A model generated the notes under the pieces. That model had not been told where the DNA came from. It searched no databases and worked only from the letters and a program-made list of their open reading frames with translations. This document shows, piece by piece, positions 35,715 to 46,157 of a DNA stretch of 64,000 bases (within the stretch, counting starts at the first letter, position 1; each line of letters starts with the position of its first letter). Both the position numbers and the translations under genes were made by a program. Location: positions 744,001 to 808,000 of the forward strand of contig NZ_LMLP01000001.1 in the NCBI RefSeq assembly GCF_001421965.1, written 5' to 3'. This stretch comes from Sphingomonas sp. Leaf67. GTDB taxonomy: Bacteria; Pseudomonadota; Alphaproteobacteria; Sphingomonadales; Sphingomonadaceae.

Positions 35715-36023
35715 TTACGCCAGCTTGATCTCTACGTCCACCCCTGCCGCGAGGTCGAGCTTCATAAGCGCGTCAACGGTCTGCGGGGTCGGCTGCACGA
35801 TGTCAAGCAGACGCTTGTAGGTCCGGGTCTCGAACTGCTCGCGCGACTTCTTGTCGATGTGCGGGCCGCGGTTGACCGTGAACTTGTCGATGTGCGTGGG
35901 CAGCGGAATCGGTCCACGGATCAGGGCGCCGGTGCGACGCGCGGTGTCGGCGATATCGCCGGCCGCCTGGTCGAGCACGCGATGGTCGAACGCCTTCAGG
36001 CGAATACGGATATTGTTGTCCAT
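35715..36023 (-). CDS. rpsJ: 30S ribosomal protein S10 (NusE)
   Basis: S10 also works in NusG/NusB antitermination. The 102 residues start [20 protein letters not shown] and include [20 protein letters not shown]. The ATG at 36023 is chosen; the longer frame runs into the tuf terminator region. Between tuf and rplC. Confidence 0.97.
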   Translation of the reverse strand: MDNNIRIRLKAFDHRVLDQAAGDIADTARRTGALIRGPIPLPTHIDKFTVNRGPHIDKKSREQFETRTYKRLLDIVQPTPQTVDALMKLDLAAGVDVEIKLA

Positions 36024-36120
36024 GGTCCTACCGATGCGAAAGAGCGGGCCGTTGGGACGGCTCTTGATTAACAAAAGGCTTGGTGGAAACACCGGCCAAA
36101 AAGCGGGGTGCCCTCATTAA

Positions 36121-36156
36121 ATAGCAAACGGCGGCCCCCGTCTCCGGGGACCGCCG
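36121..36156 (-). terminator. Terminator of tuf
   Basis: CGGCGG, mismatch, CCCCG, loop, CGGGG, mismatch, CCGCCG; on the minus strand it is followed by TTTGCTATTTA. It lies 19 bp after the tuf stop. Confidence 0.65.
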
Positions 36157-36174
36157 CCTGTTCGAGTCGCTATA

Positions 36175-37368
36175 TTACTTGTCGATGCCGCTGACAACCC
36201 CTGCGCCGACGGTACGACCGCCTTCACGGATGGTGAAACGCTGGCCGACGTCCATGGCGATCGGTGCGATCAGCTTCACGCCCAGCGCGACTTCGTCGCC
36301 CGGCATGACCATTTCGGTGCCTTCCGGCAGTTCGATGGTGCCGGTCACGTCGGTCGTGCGGAAGTAGAACTGCGGACGATAGTTGGCGAAGAACGGCGTG
36401 TGACGGCCACCCTCGTCCTTCGACAGCACGTACACCGACGACTGGAAGTCGGTGTGCGGGGTGATCGAGCCCGGCTTCGCCAGAACCTGACCACGCTCGA
36501 CTTCGTCACGGGCAACGCCGCGGATCAGCGCGCCGATGTTGTCGCCGGCCTGGCCCTGGTCGAGCAGCTTGCGGAACATTTCGACGCCGGTGACGACGGT
36601 CTTGCGGACCGATTCGTGAATGCCAACGATTTCGACTTCTTCACCGACCTTGACGATGCCGGTTTCGACGCGACCAGTGACCACGGTACCACGACCCGAG
36701 ATCGAGAACACGTCTTCGATCGGCATCATGAACGGCTTGTCCAGCGGACGCTCCGGCTGCGGGATCGACTCGTCGACCGCCGCCATCAGCGCGAGAACCG
36801 CTTCCTTGCCGAACACGTCGTTCGAACCCGACAGCGCGCAGGTGGCCGAACCACGGATGATCGGAATGTTGTCGCCGTCGAATTCACGCTTCGATAGTTC
36901 TTCGCGGATTTCCATCTCGACGAGTTCGAGGATTTCCTCGTCGTCGACCAGATCAACCTTGTTCAGGAAGACGACCATGGTGGGAACGCCGACCTGCTTG
37001 GCGAGCAGGATGTGCTCCTTGGTCTGCGGCATCGGGCCGTCGGTGGCCGACACGACGAGGATCGCGCCGTCCATCTGCGCGGCACCGGTGATCATGTTCT
37101 TCACATAGTCGGCGTGACCCGGGCAATCGACGTGCGCATAGTGGCGGGCGGCGGTTTCGTACTCGACGTGGGCGGTCGAGATGGTGATGCCGCGCTCGCG
37201 CTCTTCCGGAGCCTTGTCGATGTTGGCGAAGTCGACGGCGACGCCGCCCGACGTTTCAGCCAGCACCTTGGTGATCGCGGCGGTCAGCGAGGTCTTGCCG
37301 TGGTCGACGTGACCGATGGTACCGATGTTGAGGTGCGGCTTGTTCCGCTCGAATTTTGCCTTAGCCAT
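36175..37368 (-). CDS. tuf: Elongation factor Tu
   Basis: GTPase that brings aminoacyl-tRNA to the ribosome. It has 397 residues from ATG at 37368 ([20 protein letters not shown]). Motifs: [14 protein letters not shown] (G1), [12 protein letters not shown] (G2), [12 protein letters not shown] (G3), [10 protein letters not shown] (G4). A 205-bp spacer with several hairpins separates it from fusA, so it may have extra expression from its own promoter. Confidence 0.98.
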   Translation of the reverse strand: MAKAKFERNKPHLNIGTIGHVDHGKTSLTAAITKVLAETSGGVAVDFANIDKAPEERERGITISTAHVEYETAARHYAHVDCPGHADYVKNMITGAAQMDGAILVVSATDGPMPQTKEHILLAKQVGVPTMVVFLNKVDLVDDEEILELVEMEIREELSKREFDGDNIPIIRGSATCALSGSNDVFGKEAVLALMAAVDESIPQPERPLDKPFMMPIEDVFSISGRGTVVTGRVETGIVKVGEEVEIVGIHESVRKTVVTGVEMFRKLLDQGQAGDNIGALIRGVARDEVERGQVLAKPGSITPHTDFQSSVYVLSKDEGGRHTPFFANYRPQFYFRTTDVTGTIELPEGTEMVMPGDEVALGVKLIAPIAMDVGQRFTIREGGRTVGAGVVSGIDK

Positions 37369-37542
37369 TTTCCTACCTTCTGATTCGAATTCGGTGCCGC
37401 CGGGGCCACGCGAACGCGGCCCTTTAGCGGGTGTTGTTTCGTAATGCCAGCCCCCGTGCGGGGGAGCCGACAAGGGAGTAAATCCCTTGCCGTCGGTCGG
37501 GACGGTCTTCTGACCGCCCCGCCGGCCGGCCTTTCGGCGTCT

Positions 37543-37567
37543 CGGAGCTAAGCAAGCTTTAGCTCCG
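37543..37567 (-). terminator. Hairpin after fusA
   Basis: CGGAGCTAA / TTAGCTCCG with a 7-nt loop, 7 bp after the fusA stop. There is no U-tract on the minus strand, so it may protect the transcript end rather than terminate. The rest of the fusA-tuf gap (37369-37573) has further small hairpins but no gene. Confidence 0.45.
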
Positions 37568-37573
37568 TGCGCC

Positions 37574-39667
<2,094 letters not shown>

Positions 39668-39762
39668 GATCGTGCTTCCTTAGCAATGTGGGGAGCGAGG
39701 CATGTCGCCCGCTCCCCACGATATAGTCGGTTGCATCAGCGGTGAAAAGCCACCGCCGAGAC

Positions 39763-40233
39763 TTACCAGCGGTAGTGCGAGAAGGCGCGGTTCGCTTCCG
39801 CCATGCGGTGCGTGTCTTCGCGCTTCTTCACCGCGTTGCCGCGGTTGTTGGCAGCGTCCATCAGCTCGCCCGACAGGCGCGCCGACATGGTGTTCTCGCT
39901 GCGATTGCGGGCCGAGGTGATCAGCCAGCGGATTGCCAGTGCCTGGGCGCGTTCGAAGCGGACTTCGACCGGGACCTGATAGGTCGCACCGCCGACGCGG
40001 CGCGAACGTACTTCGATGTTCGGCTTCACGTTGTTCAACGCATCGTGGAACACGCCCAGCGGATCGCGCTTCGCGCGGCTCTCGACGGTTTCGAAGGCCG
40101 AATAGACGATGCCTTCGGCGACGGACTTCTTGCCGTCCAGCATCACCGAATTCATGAACTTGGTCAGAACCTCATCCCCGTATACGGGATCAGGCAGGAT
40201 TTCCCGCTTTTCGGGACGACGACGACGAGCCAT
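39763..40233 (-). CDS. rpsG: 30S ribosomal protein S7
   Basis: Head-assembly protein and repressor of the str operon in E. coli. The 156 residues run from [20 protein letters not shown] through [20 protein letters not shown] to [14 protein letters not shown]. The ATG at 40233 is the usual start; the five preceding codons are not conserved. Confidence 0.97.
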   Translation of the reverse strand: MARRRRPEKREILPDPVYGDEVLTKFMNSVMLDGKKSVAEGIVYSAFETVESRAKRDPLGVFHDALNNVKPNIEVRSRRVGGATYQVPVEVRFERAQALAIRWLITSARNRSENTMSARLSGELMDAANNRGNAVKKREDTHRMAEANRAFSHYRW

Positions 40234-40332
40234 CAGATATTCCTTCAATCTTCAGCCGGTTCCCGAACCTGTCGGGGGCTTACTGGGGGTAGATGGACCT
40301 CTGGCCGCGCTGGTGATCAGCGCGGCGCGGGA

Positions 40333-40704
40333 TCACTTCGGACGCTTGGCGCCGTACTTCGAACGCGACTGGCGACGATCCTTGACACCCTGCGTATCGA
40401 GCACGCCGCGCAGGACGTGGTAGCGAACGCCGGGAAGATCGCGCACACGACCGCCGCGGATGAGCACGACCGAGTGCTCCTGGAGGTTGTGGCCTTCACC
40501 CGGAATGTAGCTGATGACTTCGCGCTGGTTGGTCAGGCGGACCTTGGCCACCTTGCGCAGAGCCGAGTTCGGCTTCTTCGGGGTCGTCGTGTAGACACGG
40601 GTGCAGACACCGCGCTTCTGCGGGTTCTGGTCCATCGCAGGGACCTTCGACTTGGCCTTCTGCGGTTCGCGGCCCTTGCGGACCAGCTGGTTGATCGTCG
40701 GCAT
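40333..40704 (-). CDS. rpsL: 30S ribosomal protein S12
   Basis: Decoding-centre protein; mutations at its two lysine loops give streptomycin resistance in homologues. The 123 residues start [20 protein letters not shown] and carry [19 protein letters not shown] and [19 protein letters not shown], both with the wild-type Lys. First gene of the str operon and of the whole cluster. Confidence 0.97.
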   Translation of the reverse strand: MPTINQLVRKGREPQKAKSKVPAMDQNPQKRGVCTRVYTTTPKKPNSALRKVAKVRLTNQREVISYIPGEGHNLQEHSVVLIRGGRVRDLPGVRYHVLRGVLDTQGVKDRRQSRSKYGAKRPK

Positions 40705-40875
40705 GAAGCCCTTCACCTTATCTTGCGGTTACTTTGCCGGAGCCGTTCCTGTCAGAAATGCGCAAAGGCCACGTGTGCGAATCGCCACGAGGCCGATGTC
40801 TCCAGCAATGTTCAGCTCTTTCAACCCACATGCAGGCCAGCGACGGCTACGACGCCGACCCAGCGGGACGGGCGG

Positions 40876-40904
40876 CCTATATAGGCGGCACCCCGGTCGG
40901 TCAA
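40876..40904 (-). promoter_or_regulatory. Promoter of the str operon
   Basis: On the minus strand TTGACC (40899-40904), 17-bp spacer, TATAGG (40876-40881), the -10 lying in CCTATATAGG. It is 172 bp before rpsL and could drive the ribosomal supercluster. Confidence 0.6.
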
Positions 40905-40989
40905 TGGCACGCGGCGGACCGCCGCATGTACGAACGGGCGGCGAGGCCGCTGCCCCGCCGCCCGCCACAGGCCCGTCGATCGGACGCGA

Positions 40990-41262
40990 TCAGTTGGCGC
41001 TGTTGCCCATCGTCGCGTTCATCGCGTCGGGGGTGTTGCCCATCATCGCGTCGCCCGCGGTCGTCACCGAATTGGCTTCGGTCTCCATCGGATTGATCGC
41101 GATCATCTCGTTGCCGACCTCGCCATCGTTGCGGAAGGCGGCATTGGCATAGGCATCGTTCAGCACGACATTGTTGTCGTTGGTCGTCGTGATCTCCTGC
41201 CCCCCGCAGGCGCCGAGCAGCGCAAGGACGGGCAAGGTGGCAGCGGCGGCGAAGCGGGTCAT
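40990..41262 (-). CDS. Small Asn-rich lipoprotein (90 aa)
   Basis: The start ATG at 41262 has GGGAG six bases upstream. The signal peptide MTRFAAAATLPVLALLGAC ends in lipobox LGAC with Cys19. The mature part of 71 residues is acidic, disordered-looking and rich in Asn, Asp, Met and Ala (TTTNDNNVVLNDAYANAAF; GNEMIAINPMETEANSV). No domain is recognised. The lipoprotein at 15125 has the same design (Cys19, Asn-rich short tail). It lies upstream of the ribosomal promoter with its own transcription. Confidence 0.72.
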   Translation of the reverse strand: MTRFAAAATLPVLALLGACGGQEITTTNDNNVVLNDAYANAAFRNDGEVGNEMIAINPMETEANSVTTAGDAMMGNTPDAMNATMGNSAN

Positions 41263-41525
41263 GACATTCTCCCAGCAGGATTTCCCGGTCAACGTCAAAG
41301 CCCGCTGCCCGTTCCGTTAGCGTCCGCCACCGCGCCGACCGGTCCGCGCGGCGACCGATGCGATTCCGACCGCTAGATCCGGTGCCGCCACCGCAACGGG
41401 CGGACACGGCACCGACCGCGCCCCGATCGATGTACCCGGACGAACCGAGAGCGTAGAGCCGACGGCCGCCACCCAAGCAGGTTGACGCGCTTTCGCCGGA
41501 CGGTTCGGGACGTTAGGTAGCGGCG

Positions 41526-42173
41526 ATGCGTATCCTGCTTGCCCTGATCCTGCTGGCCTTCGCCGTGCCCGCGTCCGCCCAGTCCGCCACCCGTGCGACA
41601 CCCGGTTATGTCCGGGTCCGGTTCGACACATCGGCGGGGCCGATCATCGTCGCGCTCGACGTGAAGCGGGCACCCGCGACGTCGAGGAATTTCCTCGCCT
41701 ATGTCGATGATGGCCGGTTCGACGGCACGATCTTCTACCGGTCGGCGCGGCGCAAGGCCGACCCGTCGCTGGGCTTCGTGCAGGGCGGCATCCGCACCGA
41801 TGCGCGACGCATCCTGCCGCCCTTCCCCCACGAACGGACCGACCGGACCGGCGTCAAACACGTCGACGGCGCGATCTCGATGGCGCGGCGGCCCGAACCC
41901 AATTCGGCGGGCGGCAATTTCGTGCTGCTGGTCGGCGCGATGCCGAGCATGGATGCGAAAGGCGACTTTCCCGGCTATGCCGCCTTCGGGCGGGTGGTCG
42001 GCGGCATGGCGACGGTCAAGCGCATCCTCGCCAAGCCGACCGGCGGCGGATCGGATGCGATGAAGGGGCAGATGATCCTCGACCCGGTTCGCATCCTCCG
42101 CGCCCGCAGGCTGGACGGGACTCCGAAGCCGACCGGCCAGCCCAAGGTGTGGCTGATCGACGTGCGACGGTGA
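41526..42173 (+). CDS. Cyclophilin-type peptidyl-prolyl isomerase, exported
   Basis: Speeds cis-trans change at proline. The 215 residues start with a signal peptide (MRILLALILLAFAVPASAQS), so it folds periplasmic proteins. The cyclophilin domain covers about 35-210: VRFDTSAGPIIVALDVKRAP, then DGTIFYRSARRKADPSLGFV and GAISMARRPEPNSAGGNFVL. The usual FHRVI.GFMIQGGD motif is altered to FYRSARR...GFVQGGI, so the active-site Arg may be displaced and activity is not certain. Confidence 0.87.
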   Translation: MRILLALILLAFAVPASAQSATRATPGYVRVRFDTSAGPIIVALDVKRAPATSRNFLAYVDDGRFDGTIFYRSARRKADPSLGFVQGGIRTDARRILPPFPHERTDRTGVKHVDGAISMARRPEPNSAGGNFVLLVGAMPSMDAKGDFPGYAAFGRVVGGMATVKRILAKPTGGGSDAMKGQMILDPVRILRARRLDGTPKPTGQPKVWLIDVRR

Positions 42174-42185
42174 GACTATTCTGCT

Positions 42186-42299
42186 CGTTCGTCCCGACTA
42201 GCCGCTGAGCCTGTCGAAGCAGCGCATCGAAGGACCGCGTTTGGGGCGGTGCTTCGATACGGGCTTTCGACAAGCTCAACCCCTACTCAGCGCGAACGG
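42186..42299. repeat. REP-type inverted repeat (TTCGACAAGCTC family)
   Basis: Left arm GTTCGTCCCGACTAG with GCTGAGCCTGTCGAAGCAGC; right arm GTGCTTCGATACGGGC with TTTCGACAAGCTCAACCC and AGCGCGAACGG. Arms are inverted and share the widespread sphingomonad and pseudomonad REP core CCTGTCGAAG. It lies between two convergent genes. Confidence 0.8.
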
Positions 42300-42315
42300 A
42301 AGGTGGCGAAGCCCC

Positions 42316-42942
42316 TCACCCCGCCGCCTGCATCTCCGCCACCGCCGCATCGTCCAACTGGCTCGCCCGCAGATGCGCCGGGCGGTCCGCCAGCCGCGCC
42401 AGATAGGCCATGAAGGGGTCCAGCTTCGGCAGCGTCCCGAACTGCGTTCCCCACATCACGTGCGACCCGACATAGACATCGGCGGCGGTGAAGCGGTCGC
42501 CGGCGATATAGTCGTGCGCCGACACCGCCTGCTCCAGCACCGCGACGACCCGGTCGTAATCGCCATAGCCGACCATGCGCTGCTGATCCTCGCTCGGCGT
42601 CACCCCGAGCGACCGGTTGGTGATCGCCTGTTCCAGCGGCCCGGCGGCAAAGAACATCCAGCGATAATAATCGGCGCGTTCGTCCGCCGTCGGCGTGAGG
42701 CCGGCGGCGGGAAAGGCGTCGGCGAGATAGGCGCAGATCGCCGCACATTCGGTGACGACGCGACCGTCATGGACGATCGCCGGCACCTTACCCATCGGGT
42801 TCAGCGCGAGATAAGCATCGGCCTTCATCGAGCCGCCATAGCCGAGCACCTCGACATCATACTTGGCACCGACCTCCTCCAGCATCCAGCGGGCGATCCG
42901 GCCACGCGACATCGGGTTGGTGTAAAGCGTCAGTCCGGTCAT
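42316..42942 (-). CDS. Glutathione S-transferase family protein
   Basis: A 208-residue GST. The N-terminal thioredoxin-like domain has LTLYTNPMSRGRIARWMLEE and NPMGKVPAIVHDGRVVTECA, the cis-Pro and gamma-glutamyl binding motif. The helical C-terminal domain follows. The start ATG at 42942 has GGGGAAG upstream, and codons before it are not conserved. The catalytic residue is probably Ser in NPMSRG. Substrate unknown. Confidence 0.88.
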   Translation of the reverse strand: MTGLTLYTNPMSRGRIARWMLEEVGAKYDVEVLGYGGSMKADAYLALNPMGKVPAIVHDGRVVTECAAICAYLADAFPAAGLTPTADERADYYRWMFFAAGPLEQAITNRSLGVTPSEDQQRMVGYGDYDRVVAVLEQAVSAHDYIAGDRFTAADVYVGSHVMWGTQFGTLPKLDPFMAYLARLADRPAHLRASQLDDAAVAEMQAAG

Positions 42943-42984
42943 TCTGCATCTTCCCCGCGATTCGCCCTGGAACAAAGATGGAAC

Positions 42985-43863
42985 TTATCCGCGTTTCGCG
43001 TCAAGTTCGTGATGCAGGAACGCCGTGGTGCGCTCCCATGCCAGCTTCGCCGCCGCCGCGTCGTAGCGCATCGCCGAGGTGTCGTTGTTGAACGCATGAT
43101 CGACGCCCGGATAGACATGGGTCGTCGCGTTCCTGCCCGCCTTGCGCAGCGCCTCTCCCCATGGAAGCGCGGTCGCATTCACCCGCGCATCCTTTTCGGC
43201 GAGTTGCAGCATCAGCGCCGCGCGGACCTTCGCCGCCTCGGCCGGATCGGGGGCCGGGCCGTAATAGCTGACCCCGGCGGTCAGCGCCGGATCAGCCACC
43301 GCCAGCCGGTTGACGAACGCGCCACCCCAGCAAAAGCCGACCGCACCGGCGTGCGATCCGCCCCGCTGGCCGCGTGCCTTTGCGAGGAAGGATTTGGCCT
43401 GCGCCAGCGCAAGGTCGTAATCGATCGTCCCGATCAGGGTGCGGGCGCGATCCTCATCGGCGGGGGTGCCCCCCTGTGGTGCTAGAAAATCGGGCGCAAT
43501 CGCACGGAAGCCCGCCAGTGCGACGCGACGTGCGACATCCTCAATATGCGCGTTCAGCCCGCGATTTTCATGGATGACCAGCACGATCGGCAGCGGCTGC
43601 TTCATGCCCTTCAGCGCCGCGAAATAAGCGGTGGCCGGTTGGCCGGCCTCGGTGCCGCTGCGTTTGGCGGTATCGAGCCGGCTATCGGTCGGCGCGATCT
43701 GTTGCGCGGCGGCGGGCGATGCGGCGATGCCCGCGATCAGCGTTTCGGCAGCGGCGACAGACCCCGCCAGTGCCACCATATCGGCCATGAACGCGCGCCG
43801 GTCGCGATGTTCGTGGGTGAAGGCGTCGTAAAGCGCGATCGCGCGGGCACGAAGGTCGGACAT
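42985..43863 (-). CDS. Dienelactone hydrolase family protein, Tat-exported
   Basis: Alpha/beta hydrolase of 292 residues. The first 55 residues look like a Tat signal: a charged stretch, the twin-arginine motif DRRAFMADM, then a hydrophobic segment ending PAAAQQ. The dienelactone hydrolase domain follows: VIHENRGLNAHIEDVARRV, the Cys nucleophile in GFCWGG and HVYPGVDHAFNND with the His. Since DLH is normally cytoplasmic, export suggests a periplasmic ester or lactone substrate. It stands alone; the substrate is unknown. Confidence 0.87.
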   Translation of the reverse strand: MSDLRARAIALYDAFTHEHRDRRAFMADMVALAGSVAAAETLIAGIAASPAAAQQIAPTDSRLDTAKRSGTEAGQPATAYFAALKGMKQPLPIVLVIHENRGLNAHIEDVARRVALAGFRAIAPDFLAPQGGTPADEDRARTLIGTIDYDLALAQAKSFLAKARGQRGGSHAGAVGFCWGGAFVNRLAVADPALTAGVSYYGPAPDPAEAAKVRAALMLQLAEKDARVNATALPWGEALRKAGRNATTHVYPGVDHAFNNDTSAMRYDAAAAKLAWERTTAFLHHELDAKRG

Positions 43864-43922
43864 GGCTGCTCACTCCACCGGGGATGCCGGCAACCTAACC
43901 GACTGGTCGGTTTACGCAAATA

Positions 43923-43951
43923 GCCCGGCCGCTCGATAAGAGCGACCGGGC
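43923..43951 (-). terminator. Terminator of trcR
   Basis: GCCCGG, mismatch, CGCTC, loop, GAGCG, mismatch, CCGGGC, followed on the minus strand by TATTTGCG. It lies 29 bp after the trcR stop. Confidence 0.6.
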
Positions 43952-43980
43952 CATCATAAGCGCGGATGCGCTTTAGCAGT

Positions 43981-44658
43981 TCAGCGCTTGAACGGATCGA
44001 AGAACGAGCCCGACGTTTCGGGCAGTTCGCCGCGTTCGGCCAGTTCGGCGTCGCGGGCGGCCTGGGTACGTTCGTTACGGAGCTGTTCGATCAGCGCCTC
44101 GCGATCGCCCTCCAGACGGGTGTCGGCGGGGGCTTCGATCCCGGCCGCCTTCGCGGCCTTGCCGACCAGCGCGTCGAGTTCGCGCTGCGAACACAGGCCC
44201 AGCGTAACCGGGTCCTTCGGCGTGATGTTACCGATGTTCCAATGGGTGCGGTCGCGGATTGCGGCGATCGTGGTGCGGGTGGTGCCGATCAGCTTGCCGA
44301 TCGCGCCGTCGCTGATTTCCGGATGGTTGCGGATGATCCACGCGATGCCGTCCGGCTTGTCCTGCCGCTTGCTCACCGGGGTATAGCGCGGGCCCTTGGT
44401 CCGGCGGACCTGATCGGGTCCCTTCATCATCACCAGACGATACTCGGGGTTCTTCTGCCCCTTCTCGATTTCGTCCATCGTCAGTTCGTGCGCGCGGACG
44501 GGATCGCGACCGGTCAGCTTGGTCGCGGCGGTATCGTCGGCAATCGCCTGCACTTCAAGAACGTGAAGGCCGCAAAAATCGGCGATCTGCGGAAAGGACA
44601 AGGCGGTGTTGTCGACCAGCCAGGAAGCGGTCGCGTGCGGCATCAGCGGCTGGGCCAC
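43981..44658 (-). CDS. trcR: DUF1013 protein, cell cycle regulator TrcR
   Basis: A 225-residue alphaproteobacterial regulator of the TrcR family, named as a cell-cycle transcription factor in annotations. The start is the GTG at 44658 because GGAG lies seven bases upstream and the product then begins MAQPLMPHATASWLVDNTAL, the family start. It contains FPQIADFCGLHVLEVQAIAD, a central HTH-like GAIGKLIGTTRTTIAAIRDR and a C-terminal helical region. It lies downstream of a quinone oxidoreductase with a terminator between them. Confidence 0.85.
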   Translation of the reverse strand: MAQPLMPHATASWLVDNTALSFPQIADFCGLHVLEVQAIADDTAATKLTGRDPVRAHELTMDEIEKGQKNPEYRLVMMKGPDQVRRTKGPRYTPVSKRQDKPDGIAWIIRNHPEISDGAIGKLIGTTRTTIAAIRDRTHWNIGNITPKDPVTLGLCSQRELDALVGKAAKAAGIEAPADTRLEGDREALIEQLRNERTQAARDAELAERGELPETSGSFFDPFKR

Positions 44659-44670
44659 GACGGGTCTCCG

Positions 44671-44701
44671 AAATAGAAAGGGCCGCCCAAACCGGGCGGC
44701 C
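44671..44701 (-). terminator. Terminator of the quinone oxidoreductase gene
   Basis: GGCCGCCC / GGGCGGCC with loop of five, followed on the minus strand by CTTTCTATTT. It stands 74 bp after the stop of the gene at 44776 and 22 bp before trcR. Confidence 0.65.
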
Positions 44702-44775
44702 ACGTTGGGAACGGACTTAGTACCGCTTGCCGAAAAGGGCAAGCGGTCGCGGGTTTTGGCGCTTTGCAGCGCGTT

Positions 44776-45783
44776 TCAGGCTGTGGACGCAACCGTCAGC
44801 ACGATTTTGCCGACATGATCGCCCGCCTCCATGCGTCGATGCGCCTCGTCCGCCCGATCAAGGGGAAAGGTCTTGTCGATCACCGGACGCAGCCGCCCTG
44901 CCTCGACATGCGGCCACACGGTCCGCGACAGTTCATCGGCAACCATTTCCTTGAACGCCGCATCACGGGCACGCAGCGTCGACCCGGTCAGGGTCAGGCG
45001 GCGGCGCATGATATCCCAGAGCGGAACGGTGGCGCTCGCCCCGCCCTGCACCGCGATCGAGACGTGGCGGCCATCCTCGGCGAGGCATTTGATATTGCGC
45101 GGGACATAGTCGCCACCGACCATGTCGAGCACGACGCTGACGCCCTTGCCGCCGGTGATGTCGGCTACACGTTCGACGAAATCCTCGGTACGGTAGTTGA
45201 TCACGTGCGCTGCCCCAAGGTCGAGCGCCGCGCGCGCTTTCGCCTCACTGCCGACGGTTACGATGACCTCCAGACCGAAGACGCGACCGAGCAGGATCGC
45301 CATCGTGCCGATACCGCTGGTGCCGCCATGGACCAGCACCGTGTCCCCGTCCGCCGCATACCCACGTTCGAACAGGTTGGTCCACACGGTGAACAGCGTT
45401 TCGGGCAGCGCCGCCGCCTCGACCATCGACAGCGCTTCGGGCACGGGCAGGCACTGGCCGGCCGGGACCGCGGCATATTCGGCATAGCCCCCGCCCGCCA
45501 GCAACGCGCAGACCGATTGCCCCAGCCAATGCAGATCGACGCCCTCACCCAGTGCCACGACCTCGCCCGATATTTCGAGACCGGGGATCGACGATGCGCC
45601 GGGCGGTGGCGGATAGCCGCCGGTGCGTTGCAGGACGTCGGGCCGGTTGACCCCGGCGGCGGCGATGCGGATCAGCACCTCCCCCTGCGCCGGTTGCGGC
45701 GTCGGGCGTTCGACGATCGTCAGCACTTCCGGGCCACCCGGTTCGGCCGGATCGATCGCACGCATCGCCGCTGGCACGTCCAT
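44776..45783 (-). CDS. NAD(P)H-quinone oxidoreductase (QOR/PIG3 type)
   Basis: Zinc-free medium-chain reductase of 335 residues. It contains PEVLTIVERPTPQPAQGEVL and RPDVLQRTGGYPPPPGAS, the PIG3-type beginning. The cofactor fold has VLVHGGTSGIGTMAILLGRV and INYRTEDFVERVADITGGKG. The ATG at 45783 has GGGGGAAG upstream; an ATG six codons later is possible. It is divergent from a DUF1192 gene, a common alphaproteobacterial neighbour. Confidence 0.88.
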   Translation of the reverse strand: MDVPAAMRAIDPAEPGGPEVLTIVERPTPQPAQGEVLIRIAAAGVNRPDVLQRTGGYPPPPGASSIPGLEISGEVVALGEGVDLHWLGQSVCALLAGGGYAEYAAVPAGQCLPVPEALSMVEAAALPETLFTVWTNLFERGYAADGDTVLVHGGTSGIGTMAILLGRVFGLEVIVTVGSEAKARAALDLGAAHVINYRTEDFVERVADITGGKGVSVVLDMVGGDYVPRNIKCLAEDGRHVSIAVQGGASATVPLWDIMRRRLTLTGSTLRARDAAFKEMVADELSRTVWPHVEAGRLRPVIDKTFPLDRADEAHRRMEAGDHVGKIVLTVASTA

Positions 45784-45847
45784 ATAGTCTTCCCCCTGCA
45801 CCGGCGCGTTATTGACATCGTCGGCCACAGGGTCAACGCTGCTTGCA

Positions 45848-46045
45848 ATGGAACCCGACGAAAATGTTAACCATGTTCGTGGCAACCTGCTCGCCATGCT
45901 GTTGCGCGAGGATCTTGACCCGTTGTCTCAAGACGAGCTGACCGCGCGAATCGACGCGCTGGAAGGCGAGATCGTGCGATGCCGTGCGCGAATCGACGCC
46001 GCGCGTAGCCACCGGTCCAGTGCCGACGCGCTGTTCCGGTCATGA
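45848..46045 (+). CDS. DUF1192 domain protein (65 aa)
   Basis: A short protein of 65 residues from ATG at 45848. The family block LLREDLDPLSQDELTARIDA is followed by LEGEIVRCRARIDAARSHRS, a likely coiled coil. Function unknown. It starts 64 bp from the divergent oxidoreductase gene; an upstream start at 45812 would extend it by 12 codons without improving the match. The ribosome site is weak. Confidence 0.75.
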   Translation: MEPDENVNHVRGNLLAMLLREDLDPLSQDELTARIDALEGEIVRCRARIDAARSHRSSADALFRS

Positions 46046-46157
46046 GATGTTCCGCCCCCCGCTTGATGCCGGGCGGCGGCGTACCGACATGGTGGAAGAC
46101 CCGGGACACCGGGACGCAGGGCCGGCGCGTTCCCGCCGGCCGACCGGAGTGAATTGA

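Noticed and set aside
42174-42315. Possible small gene between the cyclophilin and GST genes
   Set aside because: The stretch is fully explained by a REP-type inverted repeat between convergent genes.
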